A stretch of DNA of 64,000 nucleotides from SCTD01 sp963781675. Its GTDB lineage: Bacteria; Actinomycetota; Actinomycetes; Mycobacteriales; SCTD01. The notes beneath the pieces were generated by a model. It saw only the letters and a program-made list of their open reading frames with translations. It was not told where the DNA came from and did not search any database. Positions 1 through 11,882 of this stretch are shown here, piece after piece (within the stretch, counting starts at the first letter, position 1; the number at the start of each line of letters is the position of its first letter). The translations under genes and the position numbers were made by a program. The stretch lies in assembly GCA_963781675.1 (NCBI GenBank), contig CAWAGF010000002.1:372001-436000 (forward strand). The letters are read 5' to 3'.

Positions 1-1180
1 CCTGCCGCACGACCAGCTCCGCCTTGCCCTGCGCCGGCGCCTGCGCGGTCGCGGGACGCTCCAGCGTCGCCACCCCGCCGCCGTCCTCGATCACCTCCAC
101 CCGCCGGCCGCCCCGGTCCGCCGGCTCCGGCGCGGAGGTCGAGCCACGCCCCTCCGGCTCGTCCTGCGGCGGCGTGCGGCCCTGCACGGCGGCGCCGAGC
201 GGGCTCGGCGCGCCGTCCTCCTGCAGCGTCGGCGGGTCGTCCGGGTCGCTGTCGGCGAACTCCGTCGGGATGCCGGCCTTCCGCGCGGCCTCGGCGTTGG
301 CGGTGCCGCTCGGCTCGATGTCGCTGTCGTACGGCGCGGTCACGGTCCAGGCAGCGCAGACGAGCAGCATGCGACTGACGATGTTGATCCAGATCAGCAG
401 GCCGACGACCACGGCGAACGAGCCGTACAGCGGGTTCTCGGTGGTGCGCTCGATGTAGAGGGCGCCGACGCGCTTGAGCACCTCGAACAGCACCGCGGCC
501 AGCAGCGCGCCCTTGATGACGCGGCGGAACGGCGACTGCACCTTGGGCAGCCGCCAGAACAGGAACAGGAACAGCGCGGTGCTGGTGAGCAGGCCGAGCG
601 CGACGCCCAGCACCTTGGCCGTCGCCGTGGCGATGAAGCCCTTGTCGAAGCCGACCTGGTCGAGCGCGAAGTCGGTGAAGGCGCCGGTCGCCGCCGAGAT
701 CGCGACGGAGGCGAGCACCGTGACGCCGAGGCCGGCGAGGATGACGACGTCCTTGGCCTTCTTGACCAGGAAGTTGCCCTCCTTGACGTTGTGGTGCCAG
801 ACCGCGCGGATCGCCTCGCGCAGGGCGTCGACCCAGCCCAGGCCCGAGTAGAGCAGGCCGACCAGGCCGATCGCGCCGGTCGCGCCGGCCTTCGGTTGTC
901 GGTGAGGATCTCCTTGAGCTGCAGCTGGTCGGCGAGCCCAGGGGCGTAGGCGTTGACCTCGCGCACGACCGTTCCCACGGCGTCGTCGCCGAGCGCGTAC
1001 GACAGGATCGACGTCGCGAGCGCCAGGATCGGGAAGAAGCACAGGAAGCCGAAGAACGTGACCGCGGCGGCCTGCCGGTCGCCGGCGTCGGCCTGAGTAG
1101 CGGCCGAAGGCGCGGACGAGGTGGTCGAGGGCGGGTCGCTTCTCGCGCGCAGCGGCGAGGGCCGCCTTGGGGCTGGGCAT
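1..1180 (-). CDS. YihY/BrkB family membrane protein, frame-disrupted and cut by the window edge
   Basis: Multi-pass membrane protein of the YihY/BrkB family, whose molecular role is unknown (the old ribonuclease BN name is not supported). From an ATG at 1180 the reading moves to a second frame near 1090 (TAC-T-CAG, one extra T restores it) and to a third near 893. Stitched together it gives a basic N-terminus, a first membrane helix (FFGFLCFFPILALATSIL), the family-like segment LVGLLYSGLGWVDALREAI, further helices and a long Pro/Glu-rich cytoplasmic tail still open at base 1. It lies 29 bp after the 2'-5' RNA ligase-like gene and probably ends the trpS operon, a grouping seen in other actinobacteria. 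The two shifts look like base-calling errors. Family call good, exact sequence uncertain. Confidence 0.75.
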   Translation of the reverse strand, partial: MPSPKAALAAAREKRPALDHLVRAFGRYSGRRRRPAGRRGHVLRLPVLLPDPGARDVDPVVRARRRRRGNGRARGQRLRPWARRPAAAQGDPHRQPKAGATGAIGLVGLLYSGLGWVDALREAIRAVWHHNVKEGNFLVKKAKDVVILAGLGVTVLASVAISAATGAFTDFALDQVGFDKGFIATATAKVLGVALGLLTSTALFLFLFWRLPKVQSPFRRVIKGALLAAVLFEVLKRVGALYIERTTENPLYGSFAVVVGLLIWINIVSRMLLVCAAWTVTAPYDSDIEPSGTANAEAARKAGIPTEFADSDPDDPPTLQEDGAPSPLGAAVQGRTPPQDEPEGRGSTSAPEPADRGGRRVEVIEDGGGVATLERPATAQAPAQGKAELVVRQ

Positions 1181-1209
1181 GACGCGCCCCTACCCGGCTG
1201 CGCGCGTGA

Positions 1210-1766
1210 TCAACGCGCCGGCGGCTCGGCAGGACCGGGCAGGCCGCCGCCGCCGAAGGGGAAGTCGCGCTGCGGCCGCCAGACGCCGTCGCGGTCCTGC
1301 TCGAACAGCGTGAAGCCCCACACGTCGAACACCGCCTCGTAGTCCGTCAGCGCTCGTGAACGCGCGGTCCAGCGCCTGCTCGCGGCAGGTCGTGCGCGAC
1401 GGTGACGTGCGGGTGGTACGGGAAGCTCAGCTCGCGGCTGAGCGGGCCGGAGCGGACCTTGCTCTCGACCCGCTCGCAGTCGGCGATCCCCTCGACCAGC
1501 GGGACGAAGACGACCGGCGACACCGGGCGGAAGCTGGCCGTGCCGCGCAGGTGCATCCGGAAGCCGCGCTCGGAGGCGGCGACCTGCCGCAGGTGCTCCT
1601 CGACCTCCTCGAGCGCGCTGTCCTGGAGGCTGGTCGGCGGGAGCAGCGTGACGTGCGGCGGGATCCCCGAGGCGTTCGGGTCGCCGAGCCGCTCCCGCCA
1701 GCCCTGCAGCTCGCTGGTGTGGGGCTCCGGCAGCCCGAAGGCGACTCCGAAGTCGCGCCGCGCCAT
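1210..1766 (-). CDS. 2'-5' RNA ligase family protein (2H phosphoesterase), apparent frameshifts near the C-terminus
   Basis: Member of the 2H phosphoesterase superfamily (ThpR/LigT-like), about 184 residues after correction. Two H-x-T/S-type motifs, HVTLLPP near residue 39 and HVTVAHDLP near residue 120, mark the two-lobed active site. The ATG at 1766 overlaps the trpS TGA by one base (TGATG), so the genes are translationally coupled. After LPR the open frame stops early at 1347. Removing one C near 1385 and one A near 1366 joins it to a family-like C-terminus (LDRAFTALTDYEAVFDVWGF, then WRPQRDFPF) that ends at 1210. The physiological substrate of such proteins is not known; cyclic phosphodiester or RNA-end chemistry is inferred from the family. 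Confidence 0.75.
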
Positions 1767-2761
1767 CAGGCCGGCGCCAGCAGTCCGACGCGCTCGCGCA
1801 CCGCCGCCATCGTCTCGCGCGCGACCGCGCCGGCGCGCGCGGCGCCGTCGGCCAGCACCCGGTCCAGCTCGGCCGGGTCGGCGACCAGCGCGGCGTACCG
1901 CTCGCGCACCGGTGCGAACAGCTCGACCACGGCCTCGGCGACGTCTGCCTTGAAGTCGCCGTACCCCTTGCCCTCGTACGCCGCCTCGAGCTCGGGGACG
2001 GGCGGCCGGTGCAGACGGACAGGATCGTCAGCAGGTTGGTGATGCCGGGCTTGCCGTCGCCGGCGCGCACCTCGCGTCCGGTGTCGGTGACCGCGCTCTT
2101 GACCTTCTTGGTGATGGCCTTGGGGTCGTCGAGCACCCACACCGTGCCGGTGCCCGCCGATGCTCTTGCTCATCTTGCGGGCCGGGTCCTGCAGGTCCTT
2201 GATGCGCTCGCCCGGCTTGCCGGCGTAGGCCCCGGGCAGGGTGAAGGTGTCGCCGTAGCGGGTGTTGAAGCGCTGCGCGAGGTCGCGGGTCAGCTCGAGG
2301 TGCTGGCGCTGGTCCTCGCCGATCGGCACGGCGTCCGCCTGGTACATGAGGATGTCGGCGGCCTGCAGGACCGGGTAGGTGAACAGCCCGACCGAGCCGC
2401 CGCCCTTCTCCTTGAACTGCGTCATCCGGCTGGCCTCGCCGAAGCCGGTCAGGCAGCCGAGGACCCACCCCAGCTCGGCGTGCTCGGGCACGTGGCTCTG
2501 CGCGAAGACCGTGCTCCTGACCGGGTCCACGCCGAGCGCGAGCAGCTGCGCGACGGCGTTGCGGGTGCGCGCGCGCAGCTGCGCCGGCTCAGGGGACTCG
2601 GTGAGGGCGTGCAGGTCGGCGAGGAAGAAGTAGCACTCGCTCTCGTCCTGCATGGCCGCCCAGTGCCGCACGGCGCCGACGTAGTTGCCGAGCTGGAAGC
2701 TGTCGCCGGTCGGCCGGATCCCGGACAGCACGCGGGGCCTGGAGGAGCGGGGCGCGGACAT
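1766..2761 (-). CDS. trpS: Tryptophanyl-tRNA synthetase, two apparent indels
   Basis: Class Ic aminoacyl-tRNA synthetase that charges tRNA-Trp; cytoplasmic and essential. The N-terminus carries the nucleotide-binding signature as TGDSFQLGNYVGA, with Q where many homologues have H or T at the HIGH position. KMSKS is intact near residue 200. Reading is interrupted near 2155 (an extra G in a GGG run just after KMSKSIGG) and near 2003 (a missing base in a C run before PELEAAYEGKGYG). The two shifts cancel, leaving about 331 residues, the normal family length. Start taken at ATG 2761; an in-frame ATG at 2770 is an alternative. Its start lies only about 10-18 bp from the divergent reductase start, so the two promoters must overlap. 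The downstream ligase-like gene is coupled through TGATG. Confidence 0.9.
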   Translation of the reverse strand: MSAPRSSRPRVLSGIRPTGDSFQLGNYVGAVRHWAAMQDESECYFFLADLHALTESPEPAQLRARTRNAVAQLLALGVDPVRSTVFAQSHVPEHAELGWVLGCLTGFGEASRMTQFKEKGGGSVGLFTYPVLQAADILMYQADAVPIGEDQRQHLELTRDLAQRFNTRYGDTFTLPGAYAGKPGERIKDLQDPARKMSKSIGGHRHGVGARRPQGHHQEGQERGHRHRTRGARRRRQARHHQPADDPVRLHRPPVPELEAAYEGKGYGDFKADVAEAVVELFAPVRERYAALVADPAELDRVLADGAARAGAVARETMAAVRERVGLLAPA

Positions 2762-2779
2762 GACCTGCATCCTGTCACC

Positions 2780-3913
2780 GTGTGGGACGTCGCGGTCGTG
2801 GGGGCGGGGCCGGCCGGGGCGGCCGCCGCGCTGGCTGCGCTGCGCCGCCGGCCGGACGCGCGGGTGCTGCTGCTGGACCGGCACGACTTCCCGCGTGACA
2901 AGGCCTGCGGCGACGGCATCGCCCCGCACGCGCTCGACGAGCTGGCCCGCCTCGGCGTCGCGGACGTGCTCGCCGACCGGGTGCCGATCGCGCACCTGCG
3001 CCTGACCGCGCCGGACGGGACGGTCGCCGCGCGCCGGGTGCCGCGCCCCAACCACGTGGTCCCCCGCGAGCTGTTCGACGCCCGGCTGGTGGAGGCGGCG
3101 GTACGGGCGGGCGCGGTGCTGGAGCGCCGCACGGTGCGCCGGCTCGAGCAGCGCCCGGACCGGGTGGTGCTGGACGGCGAGGTCGAGGCGCGGGTCGTCG
3201 TGGGGGCGGACGGCGCGAACGGCGTGGTCCGGCGCCGGCTCGGCCTCGGCCGGCAGCCTGCGGAGGCGACGGCCGTCGCGGTGCGGGGGTACGCCCCGGC
3301 GCCGCCCGGCGAGCCGGCGCAGGTCATCGTGCTGTCGCCGCGGGACTGGCCCGCCTACGCGTGGTCCTTCGCGGCAGGGGACGGCAGCGCGAACGTCGGC
3401 TTCGGGATGCTGCTGCCCGCCCTGCGGGCCAAGCCCCGCGGCGGCCGCGAGGAGCTGCACGAGGGCCTCGCCGAGCTGCTGCCCGGCGTGCAGGCGGAGC
3501 GGCTGGTCAGCCACCACCTGCCGCTGTCCTCGGCGCGGCCGCACCAGCCGCGCGGCCGGGTGCTGCTGGCCGGCGACGCGATGTCGCTCATCAACCCGCT
3601 GACCGGCGAGGGCATCTTCTACGCGCTGCTGTCCGGGCGACTGGCCGGCGCCGCGGTGTTCGACGGCGACCCGGGTGCGTCGTACGGCGAAGCGCTGAGC
3701 ACCGAGCTCGGCCGGCACCTGCGGCACACCACGCTGCTCGCCCGCGCGACCCAGCGGGCCGGCGTGGTGGACGCCGGCGTCGGGGCGACCGCCCGCTCGG
3801 CGCGCGCGTTCGACGCCCTCGTGGAGCTCGGCCTCGGGCGCGGGCTCATCACCGCGCCGCTGGTGACCGGACTGGCGCGCGAGCTGGTGCGGCGGGTCGC
3901 TAGAGCGTCGTGA
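2780..3913 (+). CDS. Geranylgeranyl reductase-like FAD-dependent oxidoreductase
   Basis: Flavoprotein of the geranylgeranyl reductase/digeranylgeranylglycerophospholipid reductase group, 377 residues. The N-terminus has a Rossmann FAD motif (VVGAGPAGAAAALAAL) directly after the GTG start, followed by DFPRDKACGDGI, the Cys-Gly-Asp-Gly signature of this family, and GADGANGVVRR. The second FAD motif GRVLLAGDAMSLINPLTGEG lies near residue 260. Likely role: reduction of isoprenoid double bonds, for instance menaquinone side chains or polyprenols; the substrate cannot be read from sequence. GTG 2780 is the only start that keeps the Rossmann strand at the N-terminus. The gene is divergent from trpS and its last 14 bases overlap the convergent DUF2505 gene. 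Confidence 0.85.
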   Translation: MWDVAVVGAGPAGAAAALAALRRRPDARVLLLDRHDFPRDKACGDGIAPHALDELARLGVADVLADRVPIAHLRLTAPDGTVAARRVPRPNHVVPRELFDARLVEAAVRAGAVLERRTVRRLEQRPDRVVLDGEVEARVVVGADGANGVVRRRLGLGRQPAEATAVAVRGYAPAPPGEPAQVIVLSPRDWPAYAWSFAAGDGSANVGFGMLLPALRAKPRGGREELHEGLAELLPGVQAERLVSHHLPLSSARPHQPRGRVLLAGDAMSLINPLTGEGIFYALLSGRLAGAAVFDGDPGASYGEALSTELGRHLRHTTLLARATQRAGVVDAGVGATARSARAFDALVELGLGRGLITAPLVTGLARELVRRVARAS

Positions 3914-4391
3914 CGAGCAGCTCGTGCTCCTTGGCGGCGAGCTTCTCGACCATGCCGGCGATGAAGCCCTCCGCCTTGCCGCCGACGATCGGGACGCTGA
4001 CCTTCACGTCGCCCTCGATCGTGTAGCGGCTGCCGGTCGGCGTCGGCTCGAGGCGCATGTCGCCGCCGAGCCGCGCGGGCGCCCCGGGGATGTCGGCCTT
4101 CCAGGTGCCGCGGCGGGTGCCGTCGCCGGCGGCCGGCGCCCAGGTGAAGGTCTCCACGACCCGGCCGTCCTTGGGCAGGAAGCGCTCCAGGAAGCCCGGC
4201 ACCCCGCCAGGCAGCTCGCGCGAGACCGACAGCAGCACGCTGCCGTCCTCGCGCTGCACGTGCTGCTTGACCAGGGAGCCGTCGCCGAAGCGCTCCGCCT
4301 TGGTGGCCACCCACTCCCGGGAGGTCAGCGTGGCGAAGACGTCGTCGACGCTCCCGCTGCTCTCGAAGACGCTCCGGACCGCCTTGCTCAC
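3900..4391 (-). CDS. DUF2505 domain-containing protein
   Basis: A 163-residue cytoplasmic protein matching the DUF2505 family, a START/SRPBCC-like fold common in actinobacteria with no assigned function. The pattern of an N-terminal SVDDVFATL helix, a central beta-rich part (RRGTWKADIPG, YTIEGDVKVSVPIVGG) and a long C-terminal helix (FIAGMVEKLAAKEHELL) fits a small ligand-binding cup. Its GTG start at 4391 overlaps the TGA of the upstream CorC-type gene as GTGA, so it is co-translated with it. The 3' end overlaps the convergent reductase gene by 14 bp. A lipid or hydrophobic ligand is only an inference from the fold. Confidence 0.8.
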   Translation of the reverse strand: MSKAVRSVFESSGSVDDVFATLTSREWVATKAERFGDGSLVKQHVQREDGSVLLSVSRELPGGVPGFLERFLPKDGRVVETFTWAPAAGDGTRRGTWKADIPGAPARLGGDMRLEPTPTGSRYTIEGDVKVSVPIVGGKAEGFIAGMVEKLAAKEHELLVTTL

Positions 4392-5728
4392 GACGACGAC
4401 CCTTCCAGCTCCGGCTGCACCAGCGGCGTGACGCGCACCCGCGCGATCCGCCGCCCGTCCAGCTCGCTCACCTCGAGGCGGTGCCCGTCGACCTCGACCG
4501 CCTCGCCCATGCGGGGGACGTGCCCCAGGCAGGCCATGACGTACCCCGCGAGCGTCTCGTACGGACCCTCGGGGAGGGAGACGCCGGTGACGGTGCGGAC
4601 CTCGTCGAGGTTGAGCAGGCCGTCGGCCTCGACGTCGCCGCCGCGGAAGCGCAGCGGGTCGTCCTCGCCCACGTCGTACTCGTCGCGGATGTCGCCGATG
4701 ACCTCCTCGATGAGGTCCTCCAGCGTGACGATGCCCGCGGTGCCGCCGTACTCGTCGACGACGATCGCCATGTGGTGGCCCTCGCGGCGCATCTCGCTCA
4801 TGGCCGGCAGCACGCGCTTGCTGCCCGGCAGCATCTTCACCTCGCGGGCGACGTCGGCGACGCGCATGCCACGCGCCTTGGCCGCAGGCACCATCAGGTC
4901 GCGCACGTGCAGGAAGCCGATGACGTCGTCCTGCGAGGAGCCGGCGACCGGGTAGCGGGAGTGCGGCTGCTCGGCGGTCTCCTTGATGGCGCGGCTGAGC
5001 GTCATGCTCGCGTCGAGGAAGGCCACCTCGGTGCGCGGCAGCATCACCTCGCGCAGCTGCCGCTCGCCGGCGGCGAAGACGTCGTCGATGAGCTTGCGCT
5101 CGTCCTTCGTGAGCGACTCGTGCGCGGCGACCATCCCGCGCAGCTCCTCCTCGGTGATGGCCTCGCCCCTGCTGTGCGGATCACCGCCGAGCATCCGCAC
5201 CACGAGGTCGGTGCTCTTGGAGAGCAGCCAGATGACCGGGCGTGAGAGCGAGGCGATCCGGTCGAGCGCGGGCGCGAACGCCAACGAGATGCCCTCGGCC
5301 CGCTGCAGCGCCAGGCGCTTGGGGGCGAGCTCGCTGAACACCAGCGAGAAGTACGAGATGACGAGCGTGACGAGCACCAGCCCGGTGGTGTCGGACGCAC
5401 CGGCGGACAGCCCCGCGCCCTCGAGCGCGTCGCTCACCGGCACGGCGAGCCGGGCGGCGCCGAAGGCCGCCGACAGGAAGCCGGCCAGCGTGACGCCGAC
5501 CTGCACCGCGGCCAGGAAGCGGTTCGGCTCGGCGACCAGGTGCGCCACCCGCACGCCGCGCTTGCCCTTGTCGGCGAGGGCGCGGGTCTGGCCCTCGCGC
5601 AGGCTGACCAGCGCCAGCTCGGTGGCGGCGAACACGCCGCCGATCAGGATGAAGACGGCGACCAGGACGATGTCCAGCCACGGGGTGCTGCTCACGGCGT
5701 GCACCTGCCCCTCGAGGAGGCGGGGCAC
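4388..5728 (-). CDS. CNNM/CorC-type hemolysin family membrane protein with CBS pair
   Basis: A 446-residue membrane protein of the CNNM/CorC group, linked to magnesium or other divalent cation transport. Order of parts: a DUF21 (CNNM) domain with about four membrane helices (residues about 15-190), a CBS pair (about 205-335, with LPRTEVAFLDASMTL and SRYPVAGSSQDDVIGFLHV), the acidic helix EEVIGDIRDEYD, and a C-terminal CorC_HlyC domain (about 350-435). The start is uncertain: GTG 5728 is the longest, while GTG 5695 would begin directly before the first membrane helix (SSTPWLDIVLVAVF). The next gene, DUF2505, overlaps it by four bases. Cation specificity cannot be decided from the sequence. Confidence 0.85.
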   Translation of the reverse strand: MPRLLEGQVHAVSSTPWLDIVLVAVFILIGGVFAATELALVSLREGQTRALADKGKRGVRVAHLVAEPNRFLAAVQVGVTLAGFLSAAFGAARLAVPVSDALEGAGLSAGASDTTGLVLVTLVISYFSLVFSELAPKRLALQRAEGISLAFAPALDRIASLSRPVIWLLSKSTDLVVRMLGGDPHSRGEAITEEELRGMVAAHESLTKDERKLIDDVFAAGERQLREVMLPRTEVAFLDASMTLSRAIKETAEQPHSRYPVAGSSQDDVIGFLHVRDLMVPAAKARGMRVADVAREVKMLPGSKRVLPAMSEMRREGHHMAIVVDEYGGTAGIVTLEDLIEEVIGDIRDEYDVGEDDPLRFRGGDVEADGLLNLDEVRTVTGVSLPEGPYETLAGYVMACLGHVPRMGEAVEVDGHRLEVSELDGRRIARVRVTPLVQPELEGSSS

Positions 5729-5761
5729 GCCGGTCGAGAAGGTGGCTCCACGCCGCCCAGC

Positions 5762-6932
5762 CTAGAGCGCGCCCCTGTCGGGCCGGGGCGACCAGGCGGA
5801 CGGCGAGCAGCGCGGTGAGCGCCGTGGCGACCAGCAAGGGCGGCACGGTGCCGTACGCGGCGGCCGCCGACGTGACCACGAACGGCGCCGCGAAGCCGAG
5901 GTAGGCGGTCGTGTAGAAGACGCCGGTCAGCGCGCCGCGCCGGGCCGCGGGGGCGAGCCGACCGGTGAGCGCGAGGCCGGCGGCGAGCGACCAGCCGCTG
6001 CCGGCGCCGAGCAGCAGGCCGGCCGGGACCAGCAGCAGGCCCGCGTCCGTGGCAGCGGTCAGGGCGGTCAGGCCGAAGCCGGCGGTGCCGCAGACGGCGG
6101 CTGCCACGGCGGTCCACGCCCCCAGCCGGCGCTGCAGCGGCGCGACGACGGCCCCGGCGCCGAGGGTCAGCCCGGCGAGCACGCCCGTGGCCACCAGGCC
6201 GCTGCCGGGCAGCGCGACGAGCAGCGGCACGCCGGCGATGATCGTGGCGGGGAAGGCGTAGACGCAGGTCGCCACCGGACCGAGCGCCGTGACGCCGAGC
6301 ACCCGGTCCCCCCTGCGCAGCAGGGGTTCCCGCGCCGGGTCGCCGACCTGCCGACGGCGCCGGGGCGCGGTCTCGGCGACGCCGAGCACGGCCGTCACGC
6401 CCACCGCCACGAGGGCGGCGTGCACGACGTACGGCAGCACGAGCGGCCCGGGCAGACCGGCGGCGAGCAGGCTGGACACCAGCGGGCCCAACGAGAAGCC
6501 GCCCGCCAGCGCGATCGTCGCGCGACGCCCGGCCGCCGCCTCGGAGCCGTCCGCCGCGGACAGCTCGGCCAGCCAGGCGCTGCCCGCGGTGAAGACCGCG
6601 CCGCTGACCAGCCCCTGCAGGAAGCGCGCACCGAGCAGCAGCGCGAAGCTGTCCTGCGCGCCGGCGAACAGCAGCGACGCGACACCGGCCAGCACGGCGA
6701 AGGGCAGCACCAGCACGCGGCGGCCGTACCGGTCGGACAGCGGCCCGGCACCGAGCAGCGACGGCGCGAGACCGGCGGCGTAGACGCCGAAGACGACCGT
6801 GGTGGCCGGACCCGACAGGTCGAGCCGGTCCTTGTAGAGCAGCAGCAGGGGCGTGCTGACGTTCGTCCCGGCGGCGACCGCGAACAGCACGAAGGCCGCG
6901 CGCCGCCAGGAGGCAGAGCGCGGCCGTCGCAC
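5762..6932 (-). CDS. MFS transporter, apparent one-base insertion at the 3' end
   Basis: Twelve-helix major facilitator, about 389 residues, probably an efflux permease in the cytoplasmic membrane. The motif-A loop reads GPLSDRYGRR near residue 62, and strongly hydrophobic helices continue to LLVATALTALLAVRLVA. As written, the frame runs past this point for another 580 bases, deep into the CorC-type gene, which is not believable. Removing one G from the GGGG run near 5775 gives APARQGAL and a TAG at 5764-5762, at the normal length for the family. GTG start at 6932, eight bases after the icd stop, so probably transcribed with mdh-icd. Substrate unknown. Confidence 0.8.
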
Positions 6933-6940
6933 AGGAAGAG

Positions 6941-10108
<3,168 letters not shown>

Positions 10109-10154
10109 CGGGGGAGCTCCGCTTCTTCGGGGACGCTTGCTCTGCCGCGCCAGG

Positions 10155-11439
10155 CTACGAGGTCGGCGAGGGCGAAGGAGCGCCGGGGGCGGGGCTGCCC
10201 TGCTGCTCCTGCTCGTGCTCGACGCGCACCGCGTCGGCCTCCACGGCCAGCCGCGCCAGCACGTCGCGGTCCAGCCGCTGGGGCAGCTGCGCGGCGAACG
10301 TCCACGTCATGGACCCCGCCGGCGGCAGGCTGCGCACCTCGAAGCGCACGATCGGGTCGCGCTCCAGCACCCGGTCCGGGATCGGCGTGAAGTCCAGGTC
10401 GTCGACGTCCGCCGCGATGCTCTTCGGGACGACCTCGTCGACCTGCGCGCTGACCACCTGCAGCGTCGGGTTGCGCACCACCGTCGTGCCCTGCAGGACC
10501 CGCCCGCCCTGCTGCAGGAGCCACGTCCGCTCCACGACCAGCCCGTCCGGGCCGGGTGATCGCCGGCAGGACGTACGGACCGGCCGGCACGGCGACGGTC
10601 GGGTCCTGCGCCGGTGCGGGGTCGTCGCCGCCCGCGAGGAGGCGGCCGCCGGCGACACCGGTCGCGAGGACCGCGACGGCGGCAGCGGCGAGGAGCGCGG
10701 GCCGCCGGAGGGACGGGAGGGGCGGCTCGGGCGGGGCCGGTGCGGGTCCGACATCGGGTTCGACGGCATGCGCAGGCACGGCCGCCCCTGCCCCCTGGGC
10801 GCTCCGCGGCTCCCGCCGACGCGCTCGCCCCGGAACCACGGCCGGTGCCTGCAGGGCGCGGAGCAGCTCGCGCGCCTGCGCCGCGGTCGGCCGCGCCGCC
10901 GGGTCCGCCGCCACCAGCGGCTCCGCGCCGGTCGGCAGCCCGCCGGCCAGCTCGGCCAGCAGCAGCCCCGCGTCGCGCACGTCGTCGGCCGGGTCCGGCG
11001 GCACGGCGGACAGCAGCGCGGCCAGGCCCCAGCCGGTGAGCCGGACGACCGGGCGCAGCGGCACGGAGGCGTCGAGCAGCACGTCCTGCACCGTCAGCGC
11101 GCCGTGGGCGAGCCCCAGCGCGTGCAGGTCGGCCAGCGCATCGAGCACGTCCCCGACGACGCGCAGCGGATCGGCTCCGGCCGGCGCCTCGCCGGGCACG
11201 TCGTCGCGCACCAGCCCCAGCGGGCCGTCCAGCACCTGGCGGACCCGGACGAGGTGCCGTCCGTCGGCCCGGCGCAGCGGCTCCGAGGCCGCGGCCAGCC
11301 GCGCCGCCACCGCGGGGTCGTCGGTCCGCAGCAGCTCCACCCGGACGGCTGCGCCGTCGTAGCCGCGGGTGCCCCGGACGACCTCGGCGTACGGCGTGGT
11401 CGTGCTGGTGCCCTCGAGGGCGAAGCCGGGCAGCTCCAC
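10155..11439 (-). CDS. Membrane-anchored protein kinase-like protein (predicted pseudokinase), one apparent insertion
   Basis: About 427 residues after correction: a kinase-like cytoplasmic domain (about 1-200), a Pro/Arg-rich linker, one membrane helix (about 247-268) and an extracellular C-terminal domain. The kinase part keeps helix patterns, but catalytic motifs are lost: where HRD is expected the sequence is HGALT (112-116), and the DFG position reads TGW (135-137). No glycine-rich loop or convincing ATP-binding lysine is seen, so it is probably not a phosphotransferase. Near 10553 an extra C in a CCC run must be removed to join PAIT to GPDGLVVERTWLL. GTG start one base after the DUF3017 TGA. 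It sits between DUF3017 and mdh. Confidence 0.65.
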
Positions 11440-11440
11440 G

Positions 11441-11719
11441 TCAGGGGCGCGGGATCGTGTTCGCGAGGACGACGACGGCGAAGCCGAGCCCGAGCAGCAG
11501 CGCGGCGTCCAGGCCGCGGGTGCGGACGGCAAGCCAGCCGGCGGCGCGCACGGGGAGCGCGAGGCGCAGGCCGGCGCCGAGCAGCAGCGACAGCCCGACG
11601 GCGAAGGCGCCGAGCTGCCAGTCGACGAGCGCGGCGAGCAGCAGCCCGGCGACGGCCAGCGCGAGCACGGACAGGGCCGGGAGCTGGTGGCCGGGAGGTG
11701 CCCCGGGTTCGTCCGGCAC
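11441..11719 (-). CDS. DUF3017 domain-containing small membrane protein
   Basis: A 92-residue membrane protein from a GTG at 11719. Three hydrophobic helices are visible: ALSVLALAVAGLLLAALV, FAVGLSLLLGAGLRLAL and ALLLGLGFAVVVLANTI. Size, helix count and location near folD and mdh match DUF3017, an actinobacterial family of unknown function that keeps this position in Streptomyces. The frame stays open upstream of 11719, but that part is basic and non-hydrophobic and overlaps the divergent FHA gene, so the short form is preferred. The TGA at 11443-11441 is followed by one base and then the GTG of the pseudokinase gene. Confidence 0.75.
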   Translation of the reverse strand: MPDEPGAPPGHQLPALSVLALAVAGLLLAALVDWQLGAFAVGLSLLLGAGLRLALPVRAAGWLAVRTRGLDAALLLGLGFAVVVLANTIPRP

Positions 11720-11882
11720 GGCGCGCTCCGTCCTCCCGTCGGCCTGTCGTCGCAGCGTAGTGGGGGTGCGGGCTCCGGTTGCGCGACCTCGTGCCCGGGT
11801 GTACCGGTCGGGCGCCGCGGGTACCACCAGGGAGCCGGACGCGCGAGTCCGGCTCGCCCTCGAGCACCGGAGGAACCGCACC

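Noticed and set aside
2009..2779. Long open plus-strand reading frame upstream of the reductase
   Set aside because: It runs antisense to trpS; the recognisable flavoprotein starts at GTG 2780.
5181..5761. C-terminal extension of the MFS transporter
   Set aside because: It overlaps the CorC-type gene on the same strand; one G too many near 5775 explains the overrun.
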